From CAG-791 sp045546175 (GTDB lineage Bacteria; Bacillota; Clostridia; Lachnospirales; Lachnospiraceae), in NCBI GenBank assembly GCA_045546175.1, contig JAZQCI010000019.1:1-64000 (forward strand): a DNA stretch of 64,000 nt, given 5' to 3'. Each line of letters opens with the position of its first letter. Positions within the stretch are counted from its first letter, which is position 1. The notes under the pieces are model-generated. The model did not search any database. It was given only the letters and a program-made list of their open reading frames with translations, and was not told the origin of the DNA. Made by a program: the position numbers and the translations under genes. This document shows, piece after piece, positions 61,312 to 64,000 of the stretch.

Positions 61312-62361
61312 TCATTCACTCACACTGACACTCAAATCCAGCGCCACATCCCCTTCAATGCCGTTAACAGTCCCTTTCAGGCTGTACTGCCAGCATCTGA
61401 AATTGTAAGGGAAATACAGATAATCGCCGTAATCCGCGATCCATTTGTCAAATTTCTCAAGTTCATTCATATTAAGAAGCATGTGAAACCCGGCTGTATT
61501 GGAGTAGATCACGGGCTCATACCCCGCATTCTGGACTGTGCTGCAGAAAGCCTTGACGCCCTGCGTCCATTCCTCTCTGGTGTGGCCGCTGAGCGAACTC
61601 GAGTTGTCGGGAATCTGTACGCGCACCGCGATGGGCGCTCCCATCTCCTGCTGCGTCATTCCCAGATGCTCCAGAACGAAATCCGCGATCTCCTTCGCGT
61701 CTTCTTCGCCGGCCGCGTCCAGATCCACGTAACAGCCCGTTCGGATTCCGACCGATTTGGCGCCGCGCATGTTCTCTTCGAACATCTCGTCCGCCTCCAG
61801 TTCTCCGTCACCGTTTCTGACTGCGGCCCGGATCATGGCGAACGCGATCCTGTCCTCGGAGACTATCTCCCAGTCAATTTCCCCGTTCAATGAGGAGACG
61901 TCGATGCCTCTGTTTACTTTGACCCCGGGATTATCTCCTATATATTCCATTCCACCGTCCGCGGTGAGCTTGAAATCCGTCGCCGAAAAAGGATTCTTCC
62001 GCAGATTTCTGTCAACGGGATAGAAATAGTACCGCCCTTCCCACATGACGACCAGGTCCCCCGGGAACAAGTCGCGGAGCATGGAGATCGTACTGTTGCC
62101 TGACTCAAAGGATGACTGTATGTCGAGCAGGATTCTGTTGCGCTCCTGCTCGGAGGCTTCATATTTAATCTTCTCGATCTGTCCGTCCGTGTAGACGGTT
62201 CCCTCGATCTTCGTCTCGTTGCGCAGCCTTTCAAGGCGGACAAACAGGATCGCCGACATGGCCAGGGAGGCCATCGTAATCAGGCACATAAAAAGTATGT
62301 TCAAAAAATAGAACACCTTTCTGTGGTTCGAATTATATTTATCCGTTTCCCTTTTTTCCAT
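61312..62361 (-). CDS. Membrane-anchored GH25-like (lysozyme fold) protein, probably inactive
   Basis: A 349-residue protein with an N-terminal membrane helix (FYFLNILFMCLITMASLAMS), a helical stalk, and from residue 150 a GH25 muramidase-type barrel starting RGIDVSSLNGEIDWEIV (Asp154) and ending CWQYSLKGTVNGIEGDVALD. The conserved DxE pair that normally follows the PxxL strand is replaced by VRV (residues 246-248 in GAPIAVRVQIP), so the catalytic acids appear lost. It may bind peptidoglycan without cutting it. GAGGAG precedes the ATG; the gene starts 11 bases after ilvA and is probably co-transcribed. Confidence 0.78.
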   Translation of the reverse strand: MEKRETDKYNSNHRKVFYFLNILFMCLITMASLAMSAILFVRLERLRNETKIEGTVYTDGQIEKIKYEASEQERNRILLDIQSSFESGNSTISMLRDLFPGDLVVMWEGRYYFYPVDRNLRKNPFSATDFKLTADGGMEYIGDNPGVKVNRGIDVSSLNGEIDWEIVSEDRIAFAMIRAAVRNGDGELEADEMFEENMRGAKSVGIRTGCYVDLDAAGEEDAKEIADFVLEHLGMTQQEMGAPIAVRVQIPDNSSSLSGHTREEWTQGVKAFCSTVQNAGYEPVIYSNTAGFHMLLNMNELEKFDKWIADYGDYLYFPYNFRCWQYSLKGTVNGIEGDVALDLSVSVSE

Positions 62362-62372
62362 TAAGAAACTCC

Positions 62373-63599
62373 TCAGATACTGACCGCCGCCTGTCTGACC
62401 GCATAGCCTTCGTCAGAAAGTGCCTTGATGATCTGATTCTTGTGCTCGGTGCCGAATGCTTCCAGTGTGATCCGAAGTTCCACAGCCGCATTTCGGTTGA
62501 TGGATACAAACTGATTGTGCTCAAGCTTAATGACATTTCCGCCGACTTCCGCGATGATGCCCGATACTCTGTGAAGCTCACCCGGCTTGTCAGGGAGAAG
62601 AACGGAGACTGTGAAGATCCTGTCTCTCATGATCAGTCCCTGCTGCACAACGCTTGACATGGTGATCACGTCCATATTGCCGCCGCTCAGGATGGATACC
62701 ACTTTTTTGCCCTTGCAGTCCAGCTGTTTGAGCGCCGCCACTGTCAGAAGGCCGGAATTCTCGACGATCATCTTGTGGTTCTCCACCATATCCAGGAAGG
62801 TGACGACCAGATCCGAGTCCGGCACAGTGATCACGCCGTCGAGATTCTTCTGCAGGTAGGGGAAGATCTGTGTTCCGGGCGTCTTGACAGCAGTGCCGTC
62901 CGCAATGGTGTTGATCTGCGGAAGCGTTACCACTTCACCCGCCTCCAGGGATGCCTTGAGGCAGGCCGCTCCCTCGGGCTCTACGGCGTACACTTTCGCG
63001 TTGGGCCGCAGCATCTTCATGAGCGTGGAGACGCCTGTCGCCAGTCCGCCTCCGCCTACCGGCACCAGGATGATGTCGACGAGGGGCAGGTCCTTGATGA
63101 TCTCCATGGCGATCGTGCCCTGGCCGGTGGCGACGTCGAGATCGTCGAAAGGATGAATAAAGGTATATCCGTGTTCTTCGGCCAGCTTGTAGGCGTGGTC
63201 ACAGGCCTCGTCATAGACGTCGCCGTGCAGAACGACCTCGGCTCCCAGCGCTTTGGTCCGGTTCACCTTGATCAGAGGCGTTGTAGTGGGCATTACGATC
63301 ACCGCCTTGGCCCCGAACTGTTTGGCCGCATAAGCGACGCCCTGTGCGTGGTTTCCGGCGGAAGCCGTGATCAGGCCGCGGTCTCTCTCCTCCTTGCTCA
63401 GCGTGCTGATCTTGTAGTAAGCGCCGCGAACCTTGTAGGCACCTGTCCGCTGTCTGTTCTCCGGTTTGAGATAGACCTTTCCTCCGGTCCTCTCGCTGAA
63501 ATAGTCCGAGTAGATCAGCGTTGTATCCAGTGTGACTTTCGATACGGCTTCGCAGGCCTCCTCGAATTTCTCAAGCGTCAGTTTCTCTTCCAATCCCAT
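62373..63599 (-). CDS. ilvA: Threonine ammonia-lyase (threonine dehydratase) with ACT domain
   Basis: PLP enzyme that deaminates threonine to 2-oxobutyrate. The 408-residue protein has KPENRQRTGAYKVRGAYYKIS with the PLP-binding Lys56, the glycine loop SAGNHAQGVAYAAKQFG, and a C-terminal ACT domain (VLLPDKPGELHRVSGIIAEVGGNVIKL). Length and single ACT domain fit the TdcB/short IlvA class. It feeds isoleucine synthesis with the ilv genes at 42-46 kb or acts in threonine breakdown; the sequence cannot decide. AAAGGATTTTTAAC precedes the ATG. Confidence 0.93.
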   Translation of the reverse strand: MGLEEKLTLEKFEEACEAVSKVTLDTTLIYSDYFSERTGGKVYLKPENRQRTGAYKVRGAYYKISTLSKEERDRGLITASAGNHAQGVAYAAKQFGAKAVIVMPTTTPLIKVNRTKALGAEVVLHGDVYDEACDHAYKLAEEHGYTFIHPFDDLDVATGQGTIAMEIIKDLPLVDIILVPVGGGGLATGVSTLMKMLRPNAKVYAVEPEGAACLKASLEAGEVVTLPQINTIADGTAVKTPGTQIFPYLQKNLDGVITVPDSDLVVTFLDMVENHKMIVENSGLLTVAALKQLDCKGKKVVSILSGGNMDVITMSSVVQQGLIMRDRIFTVSVLLPDKPGELHRVSGIIAEVGGNVIKLEHNQFVSINRNAAVELRITLEAFGTEHKNQIIKALSDEGYAVRQAAVSI

Positions 63600-63637
63600 G
63601 TTAAAAATCCTTTCTTTTCCGGGGTGCTGTTTAAATA

Positions 63638-64000
63638 TCAGTAGAATATAGCATCCACAAACTGGTCGGGATTAAACTTCTGCAGATCCTCAATTGCCTC
63701 TCCGACGCCGATAAATTTGACCGGAATGCCCAGTTCCGCCTGCACCGCGATCGCGATGCCGCCCTTGGCCGTGCCGTCCATCTTTGTGAGCACGATGCCC
63801 GTCAGGTTCGTTACACTGGCAAATTCCCTTGCCTGGAAGATCGCGTTCTGGCCTGTCGTTCCGTCCAGGACGACCCAGTTCTCCCTGAAGCACCCGGGAT
63901 ACTCTCTCGTGATGATCCTGTCGATCTTCTCCAGCTCCTTCATGAGATTCTTTTTGTTGTGAAGGCGGCCCGCCGTATCAATAAGAAGAATGTCTGTCCT
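63638..64000 (-). CDS. ftsY: SRP receptor GTPase FtsY (C-terminal part, cut by window edge)
   Basis: The last 120 residues of FtsY are present: ILLIDTAGRLHNKKNL (G3), VLTKMDGTAKGG (G4), GIPVKFIGVGEAIEDLQKF and the C-terminal DQFVDAIFY. FtsY receives Ffh-bound ribosomes at the membrane. The start lies beyond base 64000. In relatives it adjoins ylxM-ffh; here about 5 kb of other genes separate them. Confidence 0.95.
   Translation of the reverse strand, partial: RTDILLIDTAGRLHNKKNLMKELEKIDRIITREYPGCFRENWVVLDGTTGQNAIFQAREFASVTNLTGIVLTKMDGTAKGGIAIAVQAELGIPVKFIGVGEAIEDLQKFNPDQFVDAIFY

Overview
The window looks like chromosome of a strictly anaerobic, mid-GC Firmicute, most likely a Clostridia member of the Lachnospiraceae type. 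The support is the gene orders secG-rnr-smpB-ssrA, ruvA-ruvB-zapA-U32 peptidase, ylxM-ffh-rpsP-khpA-rimM-trmD-rplS-rbgA-lepB-rnhB-yraN and recO-era, a single-chain glycyl-tRNA synthetase, strong AGGAGG-type ribosome binding sites, and TTGACA/TATAAT promoters with 17-base spacers. Assignment to family level is inference. Both window ends cut genes: alaS on the left and ftsY on the right.

Layout: 1-7.5 kb (minus) holds alaS (partial), glyS, recO, era and a presequence-protease-like M16 peptidase. 7.5-26.7 kb (minus) is a 15-gene, tightly packed accessory block that is the most unusual part of the window. In transcription order it encodes a three-module FtsK/EssC-like ATPase with a coiled-coil N-terminus, a small membrane protein, two unknown proteins (one with a C-terminal zinc ribbon), an orphan NrdG-like radical SAM protein, a Ser/Thr kinase, a coiled-coil protein, an FHA protein, a ClpB-like AAA+ ATPase, a modular toxin-like protein ending in a ParB-like domain, a helical protein, a HerA/VirB4-like ATPase, and three single-pass membrane proteins (zinc ribbon, leucine-rich repeat, DUF6273-like). 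Start and stop codons overlap at many junctions. The set matches no canonical secretion, conjugation or defence system that I know. My reading is a phospho-regulated machine that assembles or exports a polymorphic toxin, or a conflict system.

26.9-30.6 kb carries ssrA (tmRNA), smpB, rnr and secG. 30.7-38.4 kb holds a PBP/FtsW pair, a U32 peptidase, zapA, ruvB and ruvA. 38.6-42.2 kb (plus strand) has two complete aconitase-family small/large subunit pairs in tandem. Facing them at 42.3-47.6 kb (minus) are tyrS, ilvB, two different ilvN paralogues and ilvC, so this is a branched-chain amino acid district. 47.8-51.3 kb holds plsY, der and a divergent PRPP synthetase on the plus strand.

51.4-58.5 kb is the conserved SRP/ribosome/tRNA-modification cluster. 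It opens with a ylxM promoter that carries a 9-bp dyad around the -10 box. In relatives ftsY normally lies next to ylxM-ffh. Here it is separated by a 5-kb accessory stretch (58.5-63.6 kb) with three genes that look decayed (ogt-like, alpha/beta hydrolase, AGCS symporter), an LtrA-like membrane protein, a GH25-like protein that has lost its active-site acids, and a threonine ammonia-lyase. Small palindromic REP-like repeats are scattered in the intergenic gaps.
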